Below the pieces are notes generated by a model that was given only the letters and a program-made list of their open reading frames with translations, was not told the DNA's origin and made no database searches. 64,000 nucleotides of DNA from assembly GCA_002706765.1 (NCBI GenBank), contig PAJV01000058.1, positions 62,001-126,000 of the forward strand, written 5' to 3'. Both the position numbers and the translations under genes were made by a program. Positions 56,216 through 64,000 of the stretch are shown in pieces (position 1 is the stretch's first letter; each line of letters opens with the position of its first letter). This stretch comes from Gimesia sp. GTDB taxonomy: Bacteria > Planctomycetota > Planctomycetia > Planctomycetales > Planctomycetaceae.

Positions 56216-56232
56216 TGGCACAGCGATTGCAT
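56216..56232 (+). promoter_or_regulatory. Sigma-54 (-24/-12) promoter, full consensus
   Basis: TGGCAC-AGCGA-TTGCAT is a full match to TGGCAC-N5-TTGCW. Transcription would begin near 56243 and reach the 48-residue peptide gene at 56375. An NtrC-type activator is encoded 1.6 kb downstream. Confidence 0.8.
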
Positions 56233-56374
56233 TATAGTCTCCTGACCTGTGCCTCGATTCGCTGCAGCTTCCTGCGAATCCCGGGGAGGAGTAAGATGCT
56301 GCAGGACTCGGGGCCAGGTATCACGCACTTCAGCGGGGATACCAGAATCAATCTCCTTAGAAAGGACCCCAGCA

Positions 56375-56521
56375 ATGACACACAAATCTCACTTCTCGTT
56401 CAAGCCAGATCAGCACCGTGAACCAGTCGTCAATCTCATGACCAGCCGAGAAATTCTGCTGGGACAATTCATCCTGATCCTGGTTACGATCATCGCACTC
56501 CTGATGCGATCGTTACTCTGA
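56375..56521 (+). CDS. 48-residue single-span membrane peptide
   Basis: MTHKSHFSFKPDQHREPVVN is a polar, His-rich head; LGQFILILVTIIALLMRSLL is one membrane helix at the C-terminus. AAAGGA lies 8 bases before the ATG. A perfect sigma-54 promoter is upstream and a strong terminator 30 bases downstream, so this is a complete single-gene transcription unit despite its size. The in-frame extension to 56249 has no support. Function unknown; a stress-induced tail-anchored regulator is plausible. Confidence 0.65.
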   Translation: MTHKSHFSFKPDQHREPVVNLMTSREILLGQFILILVTIIALLMRSLL

Positions 56522-56551
56522 TCCTTGTTTCCCATTCAACGTAACCCGTTC

Positions 56552-56607
56552 AAGCCAGTCTGCAGGCGGCATCCAGATCCGCAGACTGCAGGCTGGCTTC
56601 TGTTTTT
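56552..56607 (+). terminator. Terminator after the membrane peptide gene
   Basis: AAGCCAGTCTGCAG (56552-56565) pairs with CTGCAGGCTGGCTT (56586-56599) with one G-T pair, with an inner GCGG/CCGC stem. CTGTTTTT follows. It separates the peptide gene from the NtrB-like gene. Confidence 0.85.
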
Positions 56608-56642
56608 CCTCATATTTTCTATCAGGAACGATGCGGGGCGCG

Positions 56643-56648
56643 TATAAT
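56643..56648 (+). promoter_or_regulatory. TATAAT box 7 bases before the NtrB-like start
   Basis: A perfect -10 hexamer with no clear -35 and no ribosome-binding site before the ATG at 56656. If used, the transcript would start at or next to the ATG and be leaderless. Confidence 0.35.
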
Positions 56649-56655
56649 CAATATC

Positions 56656-57831
56656 ATGAAAACAACTCTTTCCACCGATGATGTATTCAACAACGACTGC
56701 TTTCGTGCGATTGCCAATTGTACGTATGACTGGGAGAGCTGGCATACCAGCGCCGGCCGACTGTTATGGGTCAACGCCGCGGTAGAACGGATGACCGGCT
56801 ATTCCCCGGAGGAATGCCTGGAGATGCCCGATTACCCGCTGCCCCTGGTAGCGCCGGAAGATCAGGAGAAAATCACCCAGGTTCTGCAGCGGGCACAGGC
56901 AGATGAAATCGGAAACGATGTCGAGTTCCGCGTGCTGCACCGCGCTGGCCACGAACTCTGGATGGCCGTCTCCTGGCAGCCGATGTTTCACGGAAACGGA
57001 AAACACCTCGGCTTTCGGACCAGTATTCGCGACATCACCGAACGCAATCAGCTGCGCGAGCAGTTACGTCTGCATGCAGCCCACCTCGAACAGCTGGTGC
57101 AGGAACGGACCGCGCAAATCACCCAGCTGGAAAAAAACCGACGCAAAATGGAAAAACTAGCGGCACTCGGACAATTGGCAGCCGGCGTGGCGCATGAGGT
57201 CAATAATCCGCTGGCTGGCATTCGGAATGCATTCGCCCTGTTCAAGGCAGACGTGCCGGCCGATCACGAGCACTTCGAACTGCTGGAATTAATCGACCGG
57301 GAGATTGAAAGAATCAGTTCGATCACCCATCTGATGTATCAACTATATCGTCCGACCGCACAACGTTCTACTTCCTTCTCGATCGGCAACATCGTGGAGG
57401 AGGTCATCCGCCTGCTGGAACCGGCAGCGCGCAAGGCACAGGTGCATGTGGAACGGGAAGCCGCTGAAACCGACATCCAGGTCACATTGCCGGAAGGCGA
57501 AGTCAAACAGATCCTGCTGAACCTGATTCAGAATGCAATCCAGGCCTCCGCAGCCGGCGACACCGTTTCCCTCCAGCTCAGCCTGCACGGCGAAACAGTC
57601 AAAGTGCAGGTCGTCGATCAGGGATCGGGGATCGCTGAAGAACATCTTCCCCGCATTTTCGATCCGTTTTTCAGCACCAAAACGGGTATGCCCCGCCAGG
57701 GCATGGGGCTGGGACTCTCTGTTTCGCGCAGCCTGATCGAAGCGCTGGGAGGCAGCATTGATGTCGTAAGTTCCCCCGGATCAGGGACCCGCTTTACAGC
57801 CAGTTTTCCCAGATCGATCCAGGCTTCCTGA
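56656..57831 (+). CDS. PAS-containing sensor histidine kinase, NtrB-like
   Basis: 391 residues, no membrane segment. A PAS fold (~15-135; [19 protein letters not shown], ending [12 protein letters not shown]) and a short coiled coil precede HisKA (~165-235; [21 protein letters not shown], His180) and HATPase ([47 protein letters not shown]). Family relatives phosphorylate NtrC-type activators. The activator gene starts 18 bases after the stop, so they are a cognate pair. The sensed signal is unknown. The first bases lack a ribosome-binding site. Confidence 0.92.
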   Translation: MKTTLSTDDVFNNDCFRAIANCTYDWESWHTSAGRLLWVNAAVERMTGYSPEECLEMPDYPLPLVAPEDQEKITQVLQRAQADEIGNDVEFRVLHRAGHELWMAVSWQPMFHGNGKHLGFRTSIRDITERNQLREQLRLHAAHLEQLVQERTAQITQLEKNRRKMEKLAALGQLAAGVAHEVNNPLAGIRNAFALFKADVPADHEHFELLELIDREIERISSITHLMYQLYRPTAQRSTSFSIGNIVEEVIRLLEPAARKAQVHVEREAAETDIQVTLPEGEVKQILLNLIQNAIQASAAGDTVSLQLSLHGETVKVQVVDQGSGIAEEHLPRIFDPFFSTKTGMPRQGMGLGLSVSRSLIEALGGSIDVVSSPGSGTRFTASFPRSIQAS

Positions 57832-57848
57832 GGTAGCAGAACAGAACC

Positions 57849-59249
57849 ATGACGACAAACACCCCCGCCCGCCGCATTTTAATCGCCGACGATGAACCGC
57901 TCTACCTGAGAACGACGGGCGAACTCCTGCGCAAATCCGGTTATGAATGCGTCTGCGTTCCCGATGCGCAACAGGCACTCGAAGCACTGCAGACCCAGCC
58001 TTTCGATCTGATTCTCTCTGATTTGAATATGCCCGGAAATTTAAAGCTCGAATTGCTGCGTGCAGGGCGACGCAACTGGTCTCACATACCGCTGATCGTC
58101 GTTACCGGAGTCCCATCGATTCCTTCTGCCATAGAGAGCATCCGCCTGGGTATTACCGACTACCTGCTGAAACCGGTCAAATTTGAAGACTTACTCAGCA
58201 GTGTCCGCCGCGCTATTTCCAGCCCGGTGAAGACCGCCCCTACCCCCGCTTCTGAGAGCCTTGAACAAAGCGAACTCTCCGAACGGTACCCGGAAATCCT
58301 CGGACGCAGCGCCCCGGTCATGGAACTGCTCGAAATCATTGATCGCCTGGCCGAAAGTGATGCCAATGTTCTGATCACGGGGGAAAGCGGCACCGGGAAA
58401 GAAGTTGTCGCCCGCGCCATTCACCAACACAGTCATCGACGAAAACACAACTTCCAGGTCATCGACTGTACGGCAATTCCCGAGTCGCTGTTCGAGTCTG
58501 TCCTGTACGGCCATGTCAAAGGCTCCTTTACCGGCGCGGTGAAAGATCAGGCCGGGCTGCTCAGTCTCTGCCACCAGGGGACCGCGTTTTTTGATGAACT
58601 GGGGGAACTCCCCCTGACCTCCCAGGCAAAACTCCTGCGGGCAATACAGGAATCAAAGTTTACTCCGGTCGGAAAGAATACCCAGGTCGAAGTCGATACC
58701 CGCTTCATCAGCGCCACGAACCGTGATCTGGAAACCGAAGTCAAAGAGGGCCGATTTCGACAGGACCTGTTTTATCGACTGGGCGTGATCCACATTGAAC
58801 TGCCGCCCCTGCGTGAACGGGGCGCCGATGTCCTGTTGCTGGCCGAACACTTTCTCCCCCAACTCAAACCCGCCAGGTCGCCGGTGAATGGCTTCTCTGC
58901 TGAGACAAAAGAGTGTTTTCAACAGTATGGCTGGCCGGGGAACATCCGCGAACTGCGAAATGTGATTGAGCGAGCCGCCACCCTCTCGCGTTCTGACTGT
59001 ATTGAACTCGCCGACCTGCCGGAACAACTCAGGCGGACTCAGCACGACGGGGAATCCCCGTCCATGGATTTACAGGATGCCTCACGCAACCAAGCCGTCG
59101 AAACGGCTGAGCATTCTTACCTTGCTTCCCTGCTGGAAAAACATGGCGGCAATATTTCGCAGGCAGCGCAGCAGGCCGGTCTCTCCCGCCAGGGAATGCA
59201 TAAACTGTTAAAAAAACATGGTCTCTCAGCCGCCGACTATCGCAACTGA
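57849..59249 (+). CDS. Sigma-54-dependent response regulator, NtrC family
   Basis: 466 residues. Receiver domain (~1-125) with Asp58 in LILSDLNMP and Lys in [11 protein letters not shown]+ activator (~150-390) with Walker A GESGTGKE (~178), the sigma-54 contact loop as GSFTGA (225-230; usually GAFTGA), Walker [13 protein letters not shown] and the arginine region [10 protein letters not shown] Fis-type helix-turn-helix ends it ([22 protein letters not shown]). All needed parts are present, so it should activate the -24/-12 promoters found around it. Gly-Ser at the loop start is tolerated in some functional activators. Confidence 0.93.
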   Translation: MTTNTPARRILIADDEPLYLRTTGELLRKSGYECVCVPDAQQALEALQTQPFDLILSDLNMPGNLKLELLRAGRRNWSHIPLIVVTGVPSIPSAIESIRLGITDYLLKPVKFEDLLSSVRRAISSPVKTAPTPASESLEQSELSERYPEILGRSAPVMELLEIIDRLAESDANVLITGESGTGKEVVARAIHQHSHRRKHNFQVIDCTAIPESLFESVLYGHVKGSFTGAVKDQAGLLSLCHQGTAFFDELGELPLTSQAKLLRAIQESKFTPVGKNTQVEVDTRFISATNRDLETEVKEGRFRQDLFYRLGVIHIELPPLRERGADVLLLAEHFLPQLKPARSPVNGFSAETKECFQQYGWPGNIRELRNVIERAATLSRSDCIELADLPEQLRRTQHDGESPSMDLQDASRNQAVETAEHSYLASLLEKHGGNISQAAQQAGLSRQGMHKLLKKHGLSAADYRN

Positions 59250-59404
59250 CACCTCTCGTTTCCACTGACCGTCAACGACAGTTCACAGTCACGCCTCATC
59301 ACACGACTTTCTTCAGAGCCATTCCTTCCCTGGCTGTCCCTGCATTCCCGCTGTAAGCAGCATCTTTCTCTCCGACTGAAAGATTCTGTCGATTGCTGCC
59401 AAAA

Positions 59405-59420
59405 TGGTCTGCTATTTGCA
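59405..59420 (+). promoter_or_regulatory. Weak sigma-54-type promoter candidate upstream of rnk
   Basis: TGGTCT-GCTAT-TTGCA keeps GG-N10-GC and a perfect -12 half, but the -24 half is poor. It lies about 210 bases before the rnk start and just ahead of the 95-bp repeat. Confidence 0.3.
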
Positions 59421-59449
59421 ATGTCATCTGTCAGCTTCTACAGACAGAT

Positions 59450-59544
59450 TCTAGAGCGCGTCACATTTAACCATAGCGTCTCCCGATCTATGATACTCGA
59501 TCCAAAAGGCCTTGGAGACGCTACTGTAAAACTGGACACAGTCT
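59450..59544 (+). repeat. 95-bp dispersed intergenic repeat, copy 2
   Basis: TCTAGAGCGCGTCACATTTA to CTGGACACAGTCT, the same length as copy 1 at 17288-17382. TAGCGTCTCC (59474-59483) and GGAGACGCTA (59514-59523) form a perfect 10-bp stem with a 30-base loop. Confidence 0.8.
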
Positions 59545-59616
59545 GAAGATCCCGACCCAGCACACGTCAACAATACACGTCAATTCGACGATCCCTATTA
59601 TTAGAGGAGACCAGCG

Positions 59617-60030
59617 ATGAATCAGCAGAAAATATTCATCACCAGACATGATTACCAGCGGCTGCAGAATCTGCTGCTCAGCGACTTCACACAGGCGATC
59701 GGAAACAAACCCTATTTAAGTGGTCTGCATGCGGAACTTGCTGTGGCCCAAATTGTCGAATCCGAAGAGATCCCCCCCGATGTCGTCACCATGAACTCAA
59801 CCGTGCGTCTGCGCGATCTGGAGACCGACGAACTGGAAACGTACACGCTCGTGTATCCGGATGATGCAAATATCAAAGAGGGAAAGCTCTCAATCCTCAC
59901 GCCCATCGGTACTGCCATTCTCGGCTATCGTATTGGCGATCAGTTACGCAGTCGCGCATTGTCAGGCGGAAGCAAAATTCGGGTGGAAGAAATTTTATTC
60001 CAGCCCGAACGTTCAGGACTGACGATTTAA
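59617..60030 (+). CDS. rnk: Rnk-like transcription elongation factor (GreA/GreB family)
   Basis: 137 residues, the usual Rnk size. A short N-terminal helix pair (ITRHDYQRLQNLLL) is followed by the GreA/GreB C-terminal FKBP-like domain: VTMNSTVRLRDLETDELETYTLVYPDDANIKEGKLSILTPIGTAILGYRIGD. Rnk binds RNA polymerase at the secondary channel without cleavage activity because its coiled coil is short. GAGGAG lies before the ATG. It closes the stress module, behind a copy of the 95-bp repeat and a weak sigma-54-type site. Confidence 0.85.
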   Translation: MNQQKIFITRHDYQRLQNLLLSDFTQAIGNKPYLSGLHAELAVAQIVESEEIPPDVVTMNSTVRLRDLETDELETYTLVYPDDANIKEGKLSILTPIGTAILGYRIGDQLRSRALSGGSKIRVEEILFQPERSGLTI

Positions 60031-60107
60031 CCTGCTTCCCATTAAACCCAAACGATGACGACAGACAGTGATGACACCGATGACATCAATCGCATTCAGG
60101 CATTCGA

Positions 60108-60710
60108 TTATTGCGGTCGTTCCATTTGGAATCGATCTGTCGTGCGGCAGTACCAGCTGGGCCGGGCCATTCTGCCAATCAGACGCAATTCTTCGGACCG
60201 GATCCGGTTCGTCTCCGCCTCCCAGTACTGATCCTGAATGTGCACCCGCTTGACCAGTCCGATCACCAGCCGGTTATCGCCGATCTGGAGCGTCCCCCAT
60301 TCCGCACATTCCAGACTGGCCGGCGCCGCCGCCAGCCGCGGCGGTTTCACAGTGGAAGAAGGCAGCACCTCCATCCCCCCTGCTTCAACTTCGCTGACTC
60401 CATAAGGCAGACTGGCTGCCGTCTGATTCATCTGCTCAGCCAGCGATTCATCCACCAGGTTAACCACGAACTCATGCAGCTTTCGCACATTTTGCGCCGT
60501 ATCTTTCGGCGTTCCATCTTCCCGATTCCCCGGACAGAACCCGACGATCGGCGGATGGGCGCCCAGCACATTGAAAAAACTGAACGGCGCCGCATTCACG
60601 ACGCCCGCTTCATCCAGTGACGTCACCCACGCAATCGGCCGGGGTGTCACCAGCGAGGATAATACAGCATAAGCACGATCCAGATCCGCGCCTTCAAAAT
60701 CAAGTTCCAT
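60108..60710 (-). CDS. Flavin reductase family protein
   Basis: 200 residues, FMN-binding split-barrel fold. Typical motifs are LSSLVTPRPIAWVTSLDEAGVVNAAPFSFFNVLGAHPPIVGFCPG, DTAQNVRKLHEFVVNLVDESLAEQMNQTA and a late LVIGLVKRVHIQD. Such enzymes bind FMN and reduce flavins or aromatic substrates with NAD(P)H. It may share an operon with the dienelactone hydrolase 125 bases upstream; a hairpin CTGCCAC/GTGGCAG (60795-60813) lies between them without a T run. Confidence 0.88.
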   Translation of the reverse strand: MELDFEGADLDRAYAVLSSLVTPRPIAWVTSLDEAGVVNAAPFSFFNVLGAHPPIVGFCPGNREDGTPKDTAQNVRKLHEFVVNLVDESLAEQMNQTAASLPYGVSEVEAGGMEVLPSSTVKPPRLAAAPASLECAEWGTLQIGDNRLVIGLVKRVHIQDQYWEAETNRIRSEELRLIGRMARPSWYCRTTDRFQMERPQ

Positions 60711-60835
60711 TGGTTGTCAAATCTATCTACTGGAAAAAGGTGGCTGAGAATACGTAGTAAGACGGAAATAATACCCTGGACTTTCTCCTCACCACTGCCA
60801 CCAGAAGTGGCAGCGGAAAGGAGATGCCTTATCGT

Positions 60836-61732
60836 TTAGTCTTTCTCGGCCAGGTTCTTTTTGAAGAAGGCCACGGTCCGTTCCCAGGCTTTTTTCGCCG
60901 CCGCTTCGTCGTAACGGGGTGTCGTGTCATTGTGGAAGCCATGATTGACTCCTTCATACACGAAAGCCTCGAACGTTTTTCCCTGCTCTTTGAGCTCCGC
61001 TTCGAACGGAGCAGCACCGGCCATGATGCGTTTGTCGAGCGAGGCATTGTGGATCATCAACGGTGCCTTGATCTTTGACACATCTTCCAGGTCAGGCTGC
61101 CGTCCGTAGAAGGGCACACCCGCGTCGATCACATCGGGAAGCTTGACGGCAAGTTCATACACAACTCCACCACCATAGCAGAAGCCAACAGCGCCGACTT
61201 GACCGGTCGACTTCGGATTGGTATCAAGAAACTTTGCTGCTGCGATGAAGTCTTCGGTCATCTTGGCTTTATCGCGTTTGGCCTGCATTGCACGACCGTC
61301 ATCGTCATTACCCGGATAACCACCCAGGGGCGTCAATGCATCGGGAGCAAACGCCAGAAAACCATCGACGGCCAGCCTTCGCGTCACGTCCGCGATATAC
61401 GGATTCAGACCGCGATTCTCATGAATCACCAGCACCGCCGGAAACTTTTTCCCTTTCGCCGGCCACGCCAGCAGCCCTTTCATCTCCCCGGCCCCCTGGG
61501 GTGACTTGTAGGTAACCGTTTCCGTTTTGATGCGCGGATCATCGGGTTTGACCTGCTCTGCCCAGGCATAGTTGGGACTCAAACTGGCCATCAACGCTTC
61601 CGCCGTCATTCCCCCCACCGCAAACATCCCGAGTTTTTTGATGTAATCACGCCGATTAAGTCGCCCATGTGCATAGTCGTCGTACAGATCAAGTACTTCC
61701 TGATCAAACTGCGCCGCTTCTTTACGTTCCAT
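60836..61732 (-). CDS. Dienelactone hydrolase family protein, exported
   Basis: 298 residues. The N-terminus is unusual: a 26-residue cytoplasmic-like helix ([21 protein letters not shown]) precedes [24 protein letters not shown], a Tat-like leader. The alpha/beta-hydrolase core shows [19 protein letters not shown] with nucleophile Cys185 and NHGFHND with the catalytic His. Family members open dienelactones or similar esters in aromatic degradation. The same long N-terminus occurs in other exported dienelactone hydrolases, so I keep the ATG at 61732. The substrate is unknown. Confidence 0.88.
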   Translation of the reverse strand: MERKEAAQFDQEVLDLYDDYAHGRLNRRDYIKKLGMFAVGGMTAEALMASLSPNYAWAEQVKPDDPRIKTETVTYKSPQGAGEMKGLLAWPAKGKKFPAVLVIHENRGLNPYIADVTRRLAVDGFLAFAPDALTPLGGYPGNDDDGRAMQAKRDKAKMTEDFIAAAKFLDTNPKSTGQVGAVGFCYGGGVVYELAVKLPDVIDAGVPFYGRQPDLEDVSKIKAPLMIHNASLDKRIMAGAAPFEAELKEQGKTFEAFVYEGVNHGFHNDTTPRYDEAAAKKAWERTVAFFKKNLAEKD

Positions 61733-62013
61733 GAGTATCGTCTTTCATTAAGAAGTTGATTTGTTGTCTGAAACTGACAGAAGATTCAATGGATGCAGAA
61801 AAAGCACTGATCAGCGGCGACCGTGATTCAAAAACCAGTCCCGATCCGCAGTCTGCATCACAGATTCAATTTAATCACATTTTTCTGATGACTGCAAACA
61901 GTTTCGCCAACGCAGCAGGTCATTTTTCCTTGCCGCGGACCTATGGGAAAACTCTGATTTGTTCAGCGAGACTACGATTCATGGTTCACATCATAATTCG
62001 CTGATACAGGATG

Positions 62014-64000
62014 TTACTTCTGAAGAGCTTCCGCAGGTACCAGAATCTCCCCGGGAGTTAACGCCAGCACGGACGGTATGCCAACGAGCAGAACGTAGTG
62101 ATCTTCAAAGGCTCCCTCGGTGGGTCGGTTCAGCACCAGTCGCCATAGTTTTCCCGCTGCCTGTTGCTGGCCAGTCGCTGTGTACAACTTTGGTTCGGCA
62201 ATATTCTGTTCTGACCAGACCTGTTTGCCGGAGGGATCAACCAGTCTCGCGCTGACGCGCTCTCCCGGACCTCCGCCAAACACGCCCACTGCCCACTTCT
62301 CTACTCCCGCGGGAACCCAGAAGTAAAAATCTCCCGTGGCAGCCATCAGTCGAATCGGTGCCCCTTCCGACGTCAGACACACTTGATGCGACGACTGATC
62401 CACTGTGACAAAGTTCGCCCCCGGATCGCAGGTGATGCGATACACGCCCGTTTCAGGAGCTTTGAATGCACAGGTTGCACTCTGTTTGAACGGAATGGAG
62501 TCAACCGGAATTGCTTTCCCGGAAGGCGTCGTGACTTTGACAGGTATCTTATCTCCCGTGTATTTCGCCAGTTGATGATAACTGAATTCCACGGAAACCT
62601 TCTCTCCCTGCGTCGCATAGAGCAGGTACTGCGACAAACCGCGCTGCCGCACCTTCCGTCGTGGCCCGGAGTCGGTTTTCGCACTCGCGTCGAGCGGCTT
62701 GAGCCGACTAATGTCTGTTTCATAAGGCGTGATATTGCCCGCTTCACTGGCCGGCATCCACTTTTGAAACAACGCGGGAGTTAACTCGTATTCCACTTTC
62801 CGATCCCCCTGTTCAACCCGCAAGGTTCCCGTCACATTCTCCACTGCTGAGATATAGGAAGCATCATAGAAAGCCATCACCGGATGCAGGTCAGCAGCTT
62901 TGACTACACAGTCTTTAAAAGTGACTCCGCCAATCTGACCGACGACTCCCGCCCGCGCGATAAACTGGATAACCGGCAGCGCCGCATCATCCTTCTCCGG
63001 ACCAATGATCGTACAGTTTTTCAACCTGATCGGACAGACGTCCGCCGGTTTGTCGAGAAATGCCACCGGTGTCTGATCGGTACTTTTGAAAGTACAGTTC
63101 TCAAACTCAATCGAGCCCTGCACGCTGCCGGGATTATTATTCCTGGTGGTACAGGAGAGCGCTCTCCCTTTCCCCGTACTGCGACAGTTCTCAAAGCGAA
63201 TGGAGACCGGCTGTGATTCCCGTGTCAGATTCGTCAGGTACAACAGATAACCGGGCCCCTGATTATTTTCCGAAACGCAATTTCGCAGCACACAATTGAC
63301 CAGGCATTCCTCTGCGTGGTTCGGCTCAAAATCAACTCCCGCCATCGGGGCAGTACCGGCCGTGTCTTTAAACACGGTATTTTCAATCAACAGATTCTCG
63401 GCACTGATAATACTGATCCCCTGGCGATAATTGCGTTCAAAGACGACATCTTTGATGGTAATGTTCCGGTTGGTCACTCCCCGTTTCGACACTCCCAGGT
63501 ACACGCCATCACCGCCGGTTTCGCGAATCACCAGCCCGCTAACAGTCACGTTGCTGCAACTCCGCACACTGATCCCGTTCCGCCATTCTGCTTTTTGATA
63601 AGGGGCCGCATCGTAGTCGGCCCGTCGCATCTGCAGGATGGCTCCCGTTCCGGTCAGCTTGATATTCTCTTTCAGCGAAGCATTCAACAGTGAAGCGGTA
63701 GCCGCTTTGAATTCCCCTTTTTTCGCATGGATTTCCACACCTGCCTCAATGACAATTTCCTGGTCACTGGCCAGTTGAATTGGCGTCACAATCCAGGGCG
63801 CGTCCCTCTTCTCCACGATCACTTTCTTTGCACCGGAATTAATCGCCGACTGCAAAGCTGCCGTCGCATCTTCCCGTTCAAAGCCCCACCAGGACGCATA
63901 CGCGACATCCGTTTTCCCTGCCTTCAGTTCGTCAATCGCCCCTTGGTCAATCGCCCCTGGATTGACGCCAGTTCCCGCTCCCGCTTCCACAGCAGACATC
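62014..64000 (-). CDS. Right-handed beta-helix protein, 5' end outside window
   Basis: At least 661 residues; the frame runs out of the window at base 64000 and no signal peptide is seen, so the start is missing. Residues near the visible start (ASWWGFEREDATAALQSAINSG) are the entry of pectate-lyase-superfamily helices. Then come coils with VRSCSNVTVSGLVIRETGGDGVYLG, NRNITIKDVVFERNYRQGISII and NLLIENTVFKDT. The last ~200 residues are beta-sandwich (VEFSYHQLAKYTGDKIPVKV...; PIRLMAATGDFYFWVPAGVEKWAVGVFGG). A polysaccharide-binding or degrading role outside the cell is likely; no catalytic residues can be named. The ~280 bases before it (61733-62013) hold no gene. Confidence 0.85.
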   Translation of the reverse strand, partial: MSAVEAGAGTGVNPGAIDQGAIDELKAGKTDVAYASWWGFEREDATAALQSAINSGAKKVIVEKRDAPWIVTPIQLASDQEIVIEAGVEIHAKKGEFKAATASLLNASLKENIKLTGTGAILQMRRADYDAAPYQKAEWRNGISVRSCSNVTVSGLVIRETGGDGVYLGVSKRGVTNRNITIKDVVFERNYRQGISIISAENLLIENTVFKDTAGTAPMAGVDFEPNHAEECLVNCVLRNCVSENNQGPGYLLYLTNLTRESQPVSIRFENCRSTGKGRALSCTTRNNNPGSVQGSIEFENCTFKSTDQTPVAFLDKPADVCPIRLKNCTIIGPEKDDAALPVIQFIARAGVVGQIGGVTFKDCVVKAADLHPVMAFYDASYISAVENVTGTLRVEQGDRKVEYELTPALFQKWMPASEAGNITPYETDISRLKPLDASAKTDSGPRRKVRQRGLSQYLLYATQGEKVSVEFSYHQLAKYTGDKIPVKVTTPSGKAIPVDSIPFKQSATCAFKAPETGVYRITCDPGANFVTVDQSSHQVCLTSEGAPIRLMAATGDFYFWVPAGVEKWAVGVFGGGPGERVSARLVDPSGKQVWSEQNIAEPKLYTATGQQQAAGKLWRLVLNRPTEGAFEDHYVLLVGIPSVLALTPGEILVPAEALQK

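Overview
The window is almost certainly from a planctomycete, most like Gimesia or a close relative in the Planctomycetaceae. This is inferred from gene content: four DUF1559 proteins with type IV prepilin-like N-termini, a DUF1549/DUF1553 cytochrome-like protein next to a DUF1501 protein, small transthyretin-like lipoproteins, a Ser/Thr kinase fused to LamG and LRR modules, an EF-hand giant, and secreted beta-helix proteins. No rRNA, tRNA, CRISPR array, phage or transposase gene was seen.

Layout. Positions 1-1700 hold the start of a secreted amidohydrolase, divergent from a XylR-like AraC regulator. Positions 1.7-3.7 kb hold no convincing gene but carry diverged repeats, covarying hairpins and a 438-bp element with near-perfect terminal inverted repeats. 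Positions 3.7-7.6 kb are a sulfane-sulfur operon: DUF442 protein, persulfide dioxygenase-rhodanese fusion, CPYC membrane peptide, DUF2243 protein and two half-size YeeE/YedE transporters. Next come an SBP-like lipoprotein overlapping a CDF cation transporter (7.9-9.4 kb), a beta-helix protein, an SMP-30-like propeller, a HEAT-like protein, a lipoprotein/DUF1559 pair, a Tat-exported enolase-superfamily protein and a ceramidase-like protein (9.5-19.1 kb).

Positions 19.5-43.2 kb are framed by two giant CheB-CheR-PAS/GAF-histidine kinase-receiver proteins (2453 and 1775 residues). Between them lie the DUF1501 and DUF1549 pair, a GYF/DUF1559/EF-hand cluster and a BON-domain protein. The EF-hand protein is built from three 350-residue repeats in exact register. 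Positions 44.6-54.3 kb hold a DUF1559/lipoprotein pair, the 1870-residue kinase-LamG-LRR protein, a small hypothetical protein and another DUF1559 protein.

Positions 54.4-60.0 kb look like a stress module: HPF/RaiA-like factor, hemerythrin-like protein, BON-like protein, a 48-residue membrane peptide, an NtrB-like kinase, an NtrC-like sigma-54 activator and Rnk. Sequences resembling -24/-12 sigma-54 promoters lie ahead of the BON/hemerythrin operon, the membrane peptide, the 37.6-kb BON gene and, more weakly, rnk and the sulfur operon. I infer a sigma-54 stress regulon with its activator encoded in its midst. The right end carries a flavin reductase, a dienelactone hydrolase and a partial beta-helix protein.

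Dispersed non-coding repeats link distant parts of the window: a roughly 450-500 bp element (1958-2456 and 43689-44142), a 95-bp element (17288, 59450 and a diverged copy at 54867), and GTCAGG/CCTGAC palindromes (6473, 9389, 13452).
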